This document shows positions 48,686 through 58,741 of a DNA stretch of 64,000 bases, piece after piece. The notes under the pieces were generated by a model. It had not been told where the DNA came from. It ran no database searches and saw nothing but the letters and a program-made list of their open reading frames with translations. Origin of the DNA: Flammeovirga pacifica (GTDB lineage: Bacteria; Bacteroidota; Bacteroidia; Cytophagales; Flammeovirgaceae); assembly GCF_000807855.2 (NCBI RefSeq), contig NZ_JRYR02000002.1, positions 1,145,429 through 1,209,428 on the forward strand, given 5' to 3'. The position numbers and the translations under genes were made by a program. Numbering within the stretch: position 1 is the stretch's first letter; each line of letters opens with the position of its first letter.

Positions 48686-51600
48686 TTAATGGTCTATATC
48701 GATGTTTTCTCTAAATTTTTTACTGTAAACCGAAGGAGTACAGCCATGGTATTTTTTGAAAGATTTAGAAAAATACTTCGGATCTTTAAAACCTACTTTA
48801 TAACAAACCTGTGAAATATTGATTTTATTCAGTTCTATTAATTGCGCTGCTTGCTTCATACGCATAGCCAATATAAATTCATTCGGTGTTAAGCCTGTCC
48901 ATTTCTTTATTTTGGTAAACAACATGGTTCTTCCTAACCCAAGATCTTCGGCATATTGCTCTACATTAAAAAACTGATTCCCTATATTTTCATTCATTAT
49001 TTCAATGGCCTTTTCCAGCAACTCTTCATCTACAGAAGAGATCGTCATTTCACTTGGCCTGACAAGACCTTCGTCTTTAAATTTATTCTTTAAGCTGTCA
49101 ACAAATTTCAAAAGGTTTCTTACTTTCAATTTTAGTTCTGCAATACTAACGGGTTTACTCATGTAATCATCCGCTCCCATTTCTAACCCTTCATATTTAA
49201 ATTGATCAGCAGTTCTTGCAGTTAATAGTATTACAGGAATGTGACTTGTATGAATATCCGTTTTCACTTGCTTACAAAAAGTAATTCCATCCATAACAGG
49301 CATCATCACATCACTTATAATTAAATCTGGATGATGATCCAATGTTTTTTTCAAGCCTACTTCTCCATTTTCAGCTTCTATTACATTATACTCTTCCAAC
49401 AAAAGTTCTACAATAAAATCTCTTACCTGTGTATTGTCTTCTACCACCAAAACTGTAGACTTATCCTTATCATTCACAAGTTGTTTCAATTTCACTTCAG
49501 TACCTTTTTGTGCTATCCCCTCTTGATTTTTATTTTCGAAGGCATAAGAAGATGTATTTTTAAAAGTGATATTTTGATCTTGTAGATGGTCTATTCCTTT
49601 ATGTAAAACTATGGCAAAGCTACTTCCTTTATCTTCTTCACTTGTTACTGTAAGTTCGCCTTGGTGTAACTCGACAATACTCTTAGAAATCGCTAAACCC
49701 AATCCTGTTCCATAATTTTGTTGGTTCTTCCTTAATTCTTCGGAAACCTGATAAAAGCGTTCGAAAATTTTTGTTTTATATTCATTCGGAATACCTTTCC
49801 CTGTATCTTCTACTACGATAAATACTTTTTCCTGATGTTCTGTTATACTAAATGATACTTTCCCTTTTGATGGAGTATACTTAAAAGCATTTGACAACAA
49901 ATTGTAAAAAACTCTTTCTAATTTATGAGGATCAAAATATAAATCAATGTGCTCTTTATCACACTTAAACTCATAGTCATACCCCCCTTCAGAGGCTAAT
50001 GATTGAAAGGACTGAAATATGGTTTTTGAAAATTGTACTAAATCATCTTCCACCACTTCCAAAACTAATTTATCATTCTCCATCTTTCTAAAATCCATCA
50101 ACTGATTAATTAATTTCATTAACTGTTGGGTATTACTTTGAATGATAGAGAGTCTTTTAAATACGGTGTTACTTCCTTTGTATTCAGCAATCACTTGCTC
50201 CAAAGTGCCTAATATTAAAGTAAGAGGCGTTCTGAATTCATGAGAAATATTAGTAAAGAACTGTAACTTACTTCTATTGATTTCCTGTTGCTGCAAGTTT
50301 ATTTTATGATTTAACTCTAATTCATACTGCAAGCTCGTTTGCCTTTTCATCACAAGATAAATCCCTAATGAAATGATTACTAGCAAAATAACATACAAAA
50401 TGATAGCCCACATAGAAAACCAAGGAGCTGGATGTACTTTAATTTTTAAAACTTTTAATTGGGTACTCTCCACCCCGTCGCTGTTCACTCCTTTTATTTG
50501 GAATTCATAATTTCCTGCTTGTTGAATCGTAAAATTAGCTTTCGAATTCCCTGTCTGTTTCCACTGGTTATCCAATCCTTTAATACGATAAATGAATTTA
50601 TTTTTCTCTGAGTTGATATAATTAGTAAAAGCAAAATCTAAAGTGAAATTCGATTGATCATGCGCTAATTCTATTTGTTTCGTTTCTCCAATGGCTTGAT
50701 TTAGAATTTGGGTGGAATCGTTCGGCAAAATCATTTGATTGTTCACCCAAATATTCATCAACTGAACTTCGGGAGCGTAATCATTTTCTAAAATTGACTT
50801 GGGGTTAAATGTGGTGATTCCGTTTGGACCTCCAAAATACATTAAACCGTCACTCCCCAATTTCGAGGCTTTATTATTGAATCCTTTCGAGATTAATCCG
50901 TCAGATTCTTGGTATATTTTCTTTTGATTGGTTAAGGGGTCATATCGCATAATTCCGTTATTGGAACTGATCCAAAGTATTCCTTTTTCATCTTCTTCAA
51001 TGGCATGAATGTATTGACTAGAAGAGGATAATTCAGAAAATAAATCAATTTCATGAAAACGATCGTTTGATAACTTTTGAAGGCCATACACCCTGGTTCC
51101 TACATAAATATCTCCACTTCCGCTTTGGAATATCTCAATTATATCCGCACTAATTCCTTTCTTTGCATCAAAAAAATATTGTTTGGTTTGCAGTACTTGA
51201 TTTGTCTTTTTATCAAGTGCTAAATAGGTCAATCCATTTTGAGTACCCAACCACAGATTCTTATCTTTATCAAGCAGCATTGTTCGAATCATTTCATCAG
51301 ACAATTGGCTGTTTTTAGGAGTAAATACTTGTTCTACTTTATTCTTTGAGCGATTGTAAAGGTTGAGTCCTCCACCAAAAGTAGCAATCCAAAATCGATC
51401 TTTATCCCATTGAATAACATCATATACTGCATTATGACTTAAACCATTTTTATCATTGATAAAATGAGTAAATCTAGATTTTTTGACATCAAAAATTGAA
51501 ATCCCTTGATCTAAAGTACACACCCAAAGTTCATCTCTAATTGTATCTACTTTTAAACTTTTAGTAATATCACTTTTTAATGAAGAAGTCTGAGTATTAT

Positions 51601-52786
51601 AGGTAGTGAATTGATCTTTCTGCTTATCCCATATAATGATTCCTCCACCTTCCGTACCAAAATATAATTTCCCTTTCAATTCTTCTATAGAACTGATAAC
51701 GTTATGAGTAAATCTATTATTTGTGGTTTTTTGATTAATGAAACTAAAATTAAAATTACCCTCATTCCAAATATTCACCCCTCCATAATAAGTACCAATC
51801 CATATTGTACCATCTTTAGAACACAATAAACTTTTTACCTTATTTCCAGAGAGGGCATTAGTGTTATAAAAAGAAGAGTAAGAGGTGATTAATTCTCCTG
51901 AAGGTTCCAAAATATCGAGACCATTATAAGTGCCTACCCAAAGTCTATCATGTTGGTCAAATGCCAATGCACGAACATTATTATTCGAAAAAGTACTATT
52001 CTCTTTTTTATAATGACGCAATGTTTTGTAGTTACTGCCGATCTTAATAAGTCCATCACCGAGGGTACCCACCCATATATTATGGTCTTTATCTTCCAAG
52101 ATTTCTTGTACGTAAACTTCCTTCCCATTCAGTAATTCCACTTGCTCAAAAGTATACCCATTTTGGATAGGACGCATGATACAAAGTCCTTTAGCTGTAC
52201 CCACCCAAATTTTCTGTTGTGCATCAACAAATACTTTAAAAATATGATTATCAGGAATAGAATGAAGGTCATTGTCTCTGTGAAAGAATTTAGAAAATTT
52301 ACCGGTTTTTACATCTAGCACATTCAGACCATCCCTAGTTCCAACCAATATATTACCATTCGGTAAAGTAGTGACTGAACGCACGGTATTGTTCGAAATA
52401 TTATCTGAATCTGAAGTACCCGATAAATACCTTGTAAACTTTTTCTGATGAATATTATAGTAGTTTAAACCATAATAAGTACCAATCCATAACCCATGTT
52501 GTGGGTCTAGTGCTAAATCCAAAATATCACTATTCGATAAGGAATTAGAGTCTTTCGGATCATTTCTAAAAATCTCTATTTTTTTTCCATCATAACGGTT
52601 TAATCCATCTCTAGTTCCTATCCAAATCATTCCTTGATTGTCTTCAATTAAGGTGATGGCGTTACTTTGAGATAACCCGTGTTTAGTATTTAAATATTTA
52701 TATTGTAGTCGATCTGGTAATGATTCTGCAGCTACTGATGCGATAAAGTAGTAACATACAAATAATACAATTCTCCAATTTTTCAT
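48686..52786 (-). CDS. Hybrid two-component system (HTCS) sensor-regulator
   Basis: 1366 residues. Signal peptide 1-20. A beta-propeller sensor made of Reg_prop repeats follows (about 30-665; motifs such as GMIWIGTRDGLNRYD, LWIGTYYGLNYY, LWVGTYNGLD). Then a Y_Y_Y domain (about 705-785) and one membrane helix (about 791-813). The histidine kinase has phospho-acceptor His849 in NISHEFRTP, then N-box Asn966 and GTGLGLAI. The receiver domain has Asp1159 in LIISDVMMP and Lys1211. The AraC-type DNA-binding domain ends the protein (about 1260-1366; KVGFKDPKYFSKSFKKYHGCTP). It senses an oligosaccharide in the periplasm and activates the adjoining SusC-SusD-GH88-GH2 unit. Confidence 0.97.
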   Translation of the reverse strand: MKNWRIVLFVCYYFIASVAAESLPDRLQYKYLNTKHGLSQSNAITLIEDNQGMIWIGTRDGLNRYDGKKIEIFRNDPKDSNSLSNSDILDLALDPQHGLWIGTYYGLNYYNIHQKKFTRYLSGTSDSDNISNNTVRSVTTLPNGNILVGTRDGLNVLDVKTGKFSKFFHRDNDLHSIPDNHIFKVFVDAQQKIWVGTAKGLCIMRPIQNGYTFEQVELLNGKEVYVQEILEDKDHNIWVGTLGDGLIKIGSNYKTLRHYKKENSTFSNNNVRALAFDQHDRLWVGTYNGLDILEPSGELITSYSSFYNTNALSGNKVKSLLCSKDGTIWIGTYYGGVNIWNEGNFNFSFINQKTTNNRFTHNVISSIEELKGKLYFGTEGGGIIIWDKQKDQFTTYNTQTSSLKSDITKSLKVDTIRDELWVCTLDQGISIFDVKKSRFTHFINDKNGLSHNAVYDVIQWDKDRFWIATFGGGLNLYNRSKNKVEQVFTPKNSQLSDEMIRTMLLDKDKNLWLGTQNGLTYLALDKKTNQVLQTKQYFFDAKKGISADIIEIFQSGSGDIYVGTRVYGLQKLSNDRFHEIDLFSELSSSSQYIHAIEEDEKGILWISSNNGIMRYDPLTNQKKIYQESDGLISKGFNNKASKLGSDGLMYFGGPNGITTFNPKSILENDYAPEVQLMNIWVNNQMILPNDSTQILNQAIGETKQIELAHDQSNFTLDFAFTNYINSEKNKFIYRIKGLDNQWKQTGNSKANFTIQQAGNYEFQIKGVNSDGVESTQLKVLKIKVHPAPWFSMWAIILYVILLVIISLGIYLVMKRQTSLQYELELNHKINLQQQEINRSKLQFFTNISHEFRTPLTLILGTLEQVIAEYKGSNTVFKRLSIIQSNTQQLMKLINQLMDFRKMENDKLVLEVVEDDLVQFSKTIFQSFQSLASEGGYDYEFKCDKEHIDLYFDPHKLERVFYNLLSNAFKYTPSKGKVSFSITEHQEKVFIVVEDTGKGIPNEYKTKIFERFYQVSEELRKNQQNYGTGLGLAISKSIVELHQGELTVTSEEDKGSSFAIVLHKGIDHLQDQNITFKNTSSYAFENKNQEGIAQKGTEVKLKQLVNDKDKSTVLVVEDNTQVRDFIVELLLEEYNVIEAENGEVGLKKTLDHHPDLIISDVMMPVMDGITFCKQVKTDIHTSHIPVILLTARTADQFKYEGLEMGADDYMSKPVSIAELKLKVRNLLKFVDSLKNKFKDEGLVRPSEMTISSVDEELLEKAIEIMNENIGNQFFNVEQYAEDLGLGRTMLFTKIKKWTGLTPNEFILAMRMKQAAQLIELNKINISQVCYKVGFKDPKYFSKSFKKYHGCTPSVYSKKFRENIDIDH

Positions 52787-53273
52787 AATATTCCTTTCAT
52801 TTCAAAAAATGATGAGAGCTAGATGCTAGTAGCACATAAATGCTAAATGAATGTAACAAACCGTATTCGTTGATAAGAATAAATGGACAAGACAGAGTTT
52901 ATTCTTATATACGTACTGTTTTTATAGAATTTGAAAGTGAGAAAATAGCCCCTATATAGTCATCATAAATGCATTATTAAAAAAAAATCAATTCGTTAGT
53001 ATTCAATAATATAATGCATTAGTCAATCGTTGATTTCATCATTAAATTAACAATGTTTACAATTAAAAAAAAGTTATTGGTAGTCTATTTACAAATAACA
53101 AACGATACACATTCAATTCTTTTCATTTTTTCAATAAATCATTGTCTATCTATTCATCACAAGGACAAGTATTGAGAACACGTTTTAAAAATTTTCCCAC
53201 CTCTTATATTTACTCATAAGAGGTGGGAAATAGCCATTCATTTTTGATAAAAATAATTACTGGCCCATCTTCA
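52787..53273. other. Gap between the beta-helix protein gene and the HTCS gene
   Basis: 487 bases with no gene on either strand. It includes the terminator of the beta-helix gene at 53193-53230 and, presumably, the HTCS promoter, which I could not locate. Confidence 0.5.
53193..53230. terminator. Strong terminator after the beta-helix protein gene
   Basis: TTTCCCACCTCTTA (53193-53206) pairs perfectly over 14 bases with TAAGAGGTGGGAAA (53217-53230). On the minus strand an ATTTTTAAAA run follows. It lies 44 bases beyond the stop. Confidence 0.88.
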
Positions 53274-55943
53274 TTATTGTTTGATCAGTTTGGTGGTCTG
53301 ATTTCCTGATTTTACAATATAAAAACCAGGGGCTAGACTTGAAATATCAATTGTTTGTTCTACTGAACTCAACACCATACTTCCTTGAAGATTTAAAATA
53401 TATACCTTTTCATCAGCTCCAGAAACCTTTAAAGTAGATGTGCTATTTGGATTTGGGTACACCGTAAAAGGAGTTGCTGTCATTAAATCATCTTCAATTA
53501 CAATAGACTGATTATGAAGCCTTACATTACTTTGTCCTCCATTAATCAAAATAGTTGCAGCGTTATTTCCTGACTCTTTACTTCTATATCTTATATCGTC
53601 CTCAGATGCTCCTGTAATCACTAATGTCAAATCTCCTCCTGCATTCGATTTTACTAGATTAGTGATATCAATGTAGAAAAATTGGTCGTCATCATCAATA
53701 TACCAATTGGCAATTGATCCTCCATAAGAAGGTTTATTCTCCCAAGTAAGAGCTGTTTCTGACCAAGAATTGGAGTTGGCTACATGTAAATTATTATTCA
53801 CTCTTTTGCCTGAATAAGGAAACAAACTAAGTTGCGCTGAATTAACATTTCCTGAAGAAATACCCGATAGGTCAAATTTTAAATAACATTCTTGGCTGTC
53901 GTTATTTAAATTAACTGTTCTAATAGAAGTAGACGTCCCATAATTTCTGGTGGGCTTATCTTCTCTAACATATGAATCGGCTGCAACATTAATTGTCGTT
54001 CCTCCAGATGATGGTGTATCCCCTTCTTGTGTGATAATAACCACTTTATTCTGACAACCGGAAACTGTTATCGTAGCATTTCTTGAAGAACTAGCCGTAT
54101 TTTCGCTTACATTAATAGTAAGCGTACTACCATTTACTGCAGTAGAAATCCAAGATGGAGAAGAAGATACGGTGAAATTTTCAGTAGAAGTAACATTGAT
54201 ATTTTGACTTACTGCATTACTACCAAAACTTAAACTTGATTCTGAAACAGATAATGTACAAATAGAAGTAGTTCCAGATTGTGTTACTGCAATTGTTTGA
54301 GTTTCACACCCTACCACTGTTACTAATGCTGTACGTGTGGTTTCAGAAGTATTTTCTGATGCACTGATAAGTACCTCATTTCCATTTATTGTAGCTGTCA
54401 GCCATGATTGATCATCACTTACTGTAAATGTTTCCTCGGATGTGACCGTAATACTCGCACTTCCTGCAACTTCTGTAAACGATAAAGAAGTATTTCCTAC
54501 CACTAAAGAACAAACTGACGATGAATCTGTAGTTTGATCAATAGTTACATAGGTATCTAAACATCCATTAATAGTAATTCTACCAGAACGATTCGACCCA
54601 CTAGAGTTACTATTATAATTAACTGTAATAGTGTTTCCGCTTCTAGAAGCTGACATCCAACTTTGATCAGAACTGACTGTAAAACCTTCTTCTGTAAGAA
54701 TTTCAAAGCTAAAACTACCACTGCTTCCCGTCAATTCATATCCTCTTTCAGGCGTTGCGATGTGGCAAGAACTTCCTTTTGCAGCACTACCCGTCTTAAT
54801 CACTGAAGGCTCAAAATCATTAATTCTACTATTATAAAAATCTCCATCTGAAGGTATTCTAGTATTGTTCCAAGCGTATATATCTTCTGAACCATTATTG
54901 GCAACGGCTATTTCGACACCACTAGAATTCAATTCGAAGGTGTTGCCATAAATGTAGTTATCATGTGCTGTATATTGTTGGGCAACTCCCGCACCTTGTC
55001 TAGGGACAATCATAATTGAACGAGCAATTCCACTGTTCCCATCTTGGTAGAATGTATTATTTCTAATTTGGGTAAATGTACCCTTGATGTCTAAGTGGCT
55101 ATCAGCAAAGTTAGCTCCTGAAATACCTGACCCTCGGATGATACAATTTTCTACAATTGTGTTTTCAGAACCTTCCTTAATCTCTACTGGTTCTGCAGAA
55201 ATATTAGGACCAAAAGTACTGTTCTTTACAAGTGTATTATGGCATGCCCTTCTGTAGCGTTTCCCTTTTTCACCCGTATTATTTCCATCACCTTCCCACC
55301 AAACAGAGTTGTCAGATCCGATGTAAATACCTTCGCCAAATCCATCGTTTCGTTTTCCTACATCATGAATAAAAATATTATCAATAATACAATCATGAGA
55401 ATGATCTCTGACATGAAGACCTTCTTGGCCAATATCATAAATTTCTACATTCTGTATCATAGAATTACTAGAGTTATCAAGGATAAGCCCCTTCGCTCCA
55501 TTTTTGATAATTAAATCCTTGATCGCCCAATTACTTCCAGTTACATGTAGCACGTAACCATCAACATTCCAACCTGAACCGGCTAGAATAGCAGGATTAG
55601 AAGGGTTGGCACTTCTCAGAGTAATGTTACTTTGCGATCCCCTGAAGTAGGCAGTTCTAGATGCGATATCACTATCAATACCCGAATAATAGCTAAGTAA
55701 AGGGTAGTAATAGGTGGATGCCGAAGTAGTATATGTACCACTTGCTAAAACAATTTCGTCTCCAGATGCTGCATTCTTTAAAGCATCAATTAGTTGTTGA
55801 GAATTACTTACATTAATTGTTGCGGCTGAAGCTTTGGTGTGTAAAGTAAATAAGAGTGCGCACAGAAAAACTCCTGTACTTAGTTGTTTAGTAGCAAATG
55901 ATGATGCCTTCTTAATGAGACATCCTAAGTTAGTTTTAAACAT
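53274..55943 (-). CDS. Secreted beta-helix protein with three BACON domains, CBM96-like domain and T9SS tail, likely polysaccharide lyase or related enzyme
   Basis: 889 residues from the ATG at 55943; the longer frame starts with TTG at 56042 and adds 33 residues before the signal peptide. The N-terminus (ASFATKQLSTGVFLCALLFTLHTKASA) is the export signal. Residues of about 40-370 form a right-handed beta-helix. It opens INVSNSQQLIDALKNAASGDEIVLASGTYT, as in PL6-type lyases, and has GEGIYIGSDN and EPVEIKEGSENTIVENC. Three BACON-type domains of about 85-90 residues follow (each with a C-x-L/I-x-V start and an SW-L/I/M core). Next is a DNRLRE/CBM96-like domain (AADSYVREDKPTRNYGTS), then a sorting tail (VYPNPNSTS). 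I cannot assign a PL family or catalytic residues. It lies downstream of the LacI gene. Confidence 0.7.
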   Translation of the reverse strand: MFKTNLGCLIKKASSFATKQLSTGVFLCALLFTLHTKASAATINVSNSQQLIDALKNAASGDEIVLASGTYTTSASTYYYPLLSYYSGIDSDIASRTAYFRGSQSNITLRSANPSNPAILAGSGWNVDGYVLHVTGSNWAIKDLIIKNGAKGLILDNSSNSMIQNVEIYDIGQEGLHVRDHSHDCIIDNIFIHDVGKRNDGFGEGIYIGSDNSVWWEGDGNNTGEKGKRYRRACHNTLVKNSTFGPNISAEPVEIKEGSENTIVENCIIRGSGISGANFADSHLDIKGTFTQIRNNTFYQDGNSGIARSIMIVPRQGAGVAQQYTAHDNYIYGNTFELNSSGVEIAVANNGSEDIYAWNNTRIPSDGDFYNSRINDFEPSVIKTGSAAKGSSCHIATPERGYELTGSSGSFSFEILTEEGFTVSSDQSWMSASRSGNTITVNYNSNSSGSNRSGRITINGCLDTYVTIDQTTDSSSVCSLVVGNTSLSFTEVAGSASITVTSEETFTVSDDQSWLTATINGNEVLISASENTSETTRTALVTVVGCETQTIAVTQSGTTSICTLSVSESSLSFGSNAVSQNINVTSTENFTVSSSPSWISTAVNGSTLTINVSENTASSSRNATITVSGCQNKVVIITQEGDTPSSGGTTINVAADSYVREDKPTRNYGTSTSIRTVNLNNDSQECYLKFDLSGISSGNVNSAQLSLFPYSGKRVNNNLHVANSNSWSETALTWENKPSYGGSIANWYIDDDDQFFYIDITNLVKSNAGGDLTLVITGASEDDIRYRSKESGNNAATILINGGQSNVRLHNQSIVIEDDLMTATPFTVYPNPNSTSTLKVSGADEKVYILNLQGSMVLSSVEQTIDISSLAPGFYIVKSGNQTTKLIKQ

Positions 55944-56393
55944 TGTGTTGTTAAATTTTGGTTGTAAATAATAAAACATTTCATTGCTGATTACATCAAG
56001 TCTTAAAATGAATTTTAAAACCTGAATTTTAAAAATCACCAACGACTTTTGAGTTGGAATGGAAGAGGGAATTTATTTAGTTTTTATTGTCCCTTTCCTC
56101 CTCTTACTCATCATAAAATCACACTCTCATTAAGTGTGTGATTGACATTTAAGTGACGCAAAGTAGAAAAGGAGGGATATCTGAAAGTCCAAAAAAGGGG
56201 GTAAAATCGTTCAATCGTCTTTATTACGGGTAAAATCGTACATATTATCACTCATAAAACCTTCAAATCCTCATTTATTTCAAATGATAGTAGAAAGTAT
56301 GAAAAACAACAATCAGAGTATAATAATGTTCGTTATCCTATGATTAGTTTTCTTATAAGCTATTATTTATTGGGTAATACTTAGTAAAGATAA
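55944..56393. other. Gap between the LacI regulator gene and the beta-helix gene
   Basis: About 450 bases. No gene is seen. It contains an inverted repeat, AATCACAC (56117-56124) with GTGTGATT (56136-56143), some 175 bases ahead of the ATG, a possible operator or weak hairpin. Confidence 0.4.
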
Positions 56394-57434
56394 TTAAGTA
56401 GTAGACTTCTTTTCTGTTGATGCTCTAATTATTAATTCACTTTTAAGTACAGCTGTTTCGGAAGCCAGAATACTTGTATCACTTTCTTGGATATAATTAA
56501 TGATCTTTTTAGCAGCCAATTTTCCAATTTCTGCAGCAGGCTGATGTACAGTTGTTATAGGTGGACTTACTAATTTAGCTATAGGTTCATTACTAAACCC
56601 TGCCACTAATATATCATCCGGTACTTTGTATCCGTTTTCCTGTAAGGCAATTTGAGCACCAATTGCAGCCATATCATTCATGGCAAAAATAGCATCAAAC
56701 GTTACTTTATTTTGTACCCAATTATTGATTGCATCATGGGCGTCGTCTACATCTAACTTTATTTGCTGAAGAATAAGTTTACTTTCTGTATTTAGTCCTG
56801 ACTCTTTGAAGGCATCATAGATACCTTTTACTCTATTATCGTAAATACTTACCTTAGTATCACCAGCCAAAACACCAAGCTTTTGAATCCCTTGTTCTAA
56901 TAAATGTAGGGTTAATTCTTTCGATGTAGTACGGTCATCCGTAATTACTTTAGTTGTTTCAATTCCTTTAATGTAACGGTCAAAAAAGAAAATAGGCACA
57001 TTTCTTTTCATCGCTGTTTCTATATGATCAATCTTAGAAGTTTTAATCGCTGGAGAAATCAAAATACCATCTACCCTACTAGAAATCAGAGTATTGATGT
57101 TTTTTGCTTCTAATTCTTCAGAGTCTTTAGATTGACAAATAATGACATTATACCCCGCTTTATGTGCTTCTTCTTCAATACCACTAATCGCTGTAGAGAA
57201 AAAGTATTTAGTAATATGGGGTACTATTATACCAATAGTATTTGATTTTTGTGTTCTTAAATTGGAGGCTAGATTATTCGGTTGATAGTGCATTTCCTTG
57301 GCCTTATCCTGAACTATCTTTTTTGTTTTTGCAGATACTCTAGGATTATTGTTTAGTGCCCTCGATACTGTAGAACTATCTATCTTTAACTCTTTTGCAA
57401 TGTCATGTATAGTGACCGATTTCTTATTCTCCAT
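56394..57434 (-). CDS. LacI-family regulator, divergent from kduI
   Basis: 346 residues. The N-terminal helix-turn-helix (VTIHDIAKELKIDSSTVSRALNNNPRVSAKT) and hinge (NNLASNLRTQKSNTIGIIVPHI) are canonical. The effector domain has FFSTAISGIEEEAHKAGY, IFFFDRYIKGIETTKVITDD and MNDMAAIGAQIAL. The gene is divergent from kduI, and the 334-base gap between them contains two CG-centred palindromes of the type LacI-family proteins bind. It is therefore the likely repressor of the kdu operon and of itself. Confidence 0.93.
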   Translation of the reverse strand: MENKKSVTIHDIAKELKIDSSTVSRALNNNPRVSAKTKKIVQDKAKEMHYQPNNLASNLRTQKSNTIGIIVPHITKYFFSTAISGIEEEAHKAGYNVIICQSKDSEELEAKNINTLISSRVDGILISPAIKTSKIDHIETAMKRNVPIFFFDRYIKGIETTKVITDDRTTSKELTLHLLEQGIQKLGVLAGDTKVSIYDNRVKGIYDAFKESGLNTESKLILQQIKLDVDDAHDAINNWVQNKVTFDAIFAMNDMAAIGAQIALQENGYKVPDDILVAGFSNEPIAKLVSPPITTVHQPAAEIGKLAAKKIINYIQESDTSILASETAVLKSELIIRASTEKKSTT

Positions 57435-57617
57435 AATATATATATCTACCTATTAAAGTGGTTGCACTTCAAAAGTAGTTCAGTGTTTAATTCATTCTGG
57501 ATGTCTACAAATTAACCATTTAATAGTGACATCAACCTTGCAAGTATACTACATAAATAGTATTTACATATTGCTTATGTGTATAAATAACTCCAACAAA
57601 TATGAAATTAAAATACC

Positions 57618-57641
57618 AAAAATACAATCGATTGTATTTTT
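57618..57641. promoter_or_regulatory. LacI-type operator O1 (24-base palindrome)
   Basis: A perfect palindrome of 12 + 12 bases with core TACAATCGATTGTA centred on CG. It lies 128 bases before the kduI start, in the gap shared with the divergent LacI gene. The same 14-base core recurs at 57733. Confidence 0.82.
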
Positions 57642-57732
57642 ATTGGCAGAAATTTGGAAATGTAAAAGAAACATTTGTAATATTACAGTATCAAAACAAG
57701 TCAAATCAACGACTTTTTATTTTTTCAAAGAT

Positions 57733-57746
57733 TACAATCGATTGTA
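57733..57746. promoter_or_regulatory. LacI-type operator O2 (14-base palindrome)
   Basis: An exact second copy of the TACAATCGATTGTA core, 22 bases before the kduI start codon and 110 bases centre-to-centre from O1. Its position close to the start codon suits repression by blocking the promoter or early elongation. Confidence 0.82.
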
Positions 57747-57768
57747 TTAATTATAAAATATCGAAATT

Positions 57769-58605
57769 ATGAAATACGAATGTAGGTACTCAGTACATCC
57801 AGCGGATGCTAAAAAATACGATACAAAAGAACTAAGAGAGCACTTCCTTATTGAGAAAGTGTTTGAAGAAGACAGTATCAACCTCACTTACTCTCATGAA
57901 GACAGATACATTGTTGGTGGAGCAAAACCAGTTCACCAAACTTTGGAGCTTCAACCAATTGATCCTTTAAAAGCAGACTACTTTCTAGAAAGAAGAGAGC
58001 TTGGAATCGTAAATGTAGGTGGACAAGGTTTAGTAATTGTTGATGGTGATGTACACACATTGAATTTTAAAGAAGCTCTTTATGTGGGTAGAGGAGTTAA
58101 AGATGTCTCTTTTAAAAGCGTAGATTCTTCTAAACCTGCATCGTTTTACCTGAACTCTACTCCAGCACATAAATCATTTCCTACTAAAAAAGTAACAAAT
58201 GAAGAGGCAGAAAAAGTAGAATTAGGTGCACCAGAAACTTCTAACCATAGAATTATCAATAAACTATTGGTCAATGGTGTGGTAGATACTTGTCAACTTC
58301 AAATGGGTATGACAGAACTAAAATCTGGTAGCGTATGGAATACAATGCCTGGTCACGTTCATGATAGAAGAATGGAAGCTTACTTCTATTTCGAATTACC
58401 AGAAGATCAAGCAATCTGTCATTTCATGGGTCAAAAAGAAGAATCAAGACATATTTGGATGCATAACGAACAAGCTGTGGTTTCACCAGTTTGGTCTATG
58501 CACTCTGGAGCAGGAACAAGCAATTACACATTTATTTGGGGAATGGCTGGTGAAAATTTAGACTATGATGACATGGATAAATTTGCCATTACAGAACTCA
58601 GATAA
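57769..58605 (+). CDS. kduI: 5-keto-4-deoxyuronate isomerase
   Basis: 278 residues, the standard length. The metal ligands of the family are all here: His196 and His198 (GHVHDRRME), Glu203 and His245 (WSMHSGAGT). The N-terminal [19 protein letters not shown] is typical. The enzyme isomerises 4-deoxy-5-keto-uronate, which forms from the unsaturated uronate freed by GH88, to 2,5-diketo-3-deoxygluconate in the cytoplasm. First gene of the plus-strand operon, behind two LacI-type operators. Confidence 0.97.
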   Translation: MKYECRYSVHPADAKKYDTKELREHFLIEKVFEEDSINLTYSHEDRYIVGGAKPVHQTLELQPIDPLKADYFLERRELGIVNVGGQGLVIVDGDVHTLNFKEALYVGRGVKDVSFKSVDSSKPASFYLNSTPAHKSFPTKKVTNEEAEKVELGAPETSNHRIINKLLVNGVVDTCQLQMGMTELKSGSVWNTMPGHVHDRRMEAYFYFELPEDQAICHFMGQKEESRHIWMHNEQAVVSPVWSMHSGAGTSNYTFIWGMAGENLDYDDMDKFAITELR

Positions 58606-58642
58606 CAACAATATTTCGATTAAATATTTCATTTCAAAAATC

Positions 58643-58710
58643 AAGAAGTCACAACGTTAAACTACAACTAACAAACAACTCTAGGATAATACTGATTGTT
58701 GTGACTTCTT
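58643..58710 (+). terminator. Hairpin between kduI and kduD
   Basis: AAGAAGTCACAAC (58643-58655) pairs perfectly over 13 bases with GTTGTGACTTCTT (58698-58710), with a 42-base loop and TTTCC after it. The long loop and short T tract suggest a partial terminator or a processing and stability element that would let kduI be made in excess over kduD. Confidence 0.55.
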
Positions 58711-58741
58711 TTCCAATCATTCAACATAAAAATTATATATT

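Noticed and set aside
55944-56042. TTG-started 33-residue extension of the beta-helix protein
   Set aside because: It would bury the signal peptide deep inside; the ATG at 55943 fits export better.
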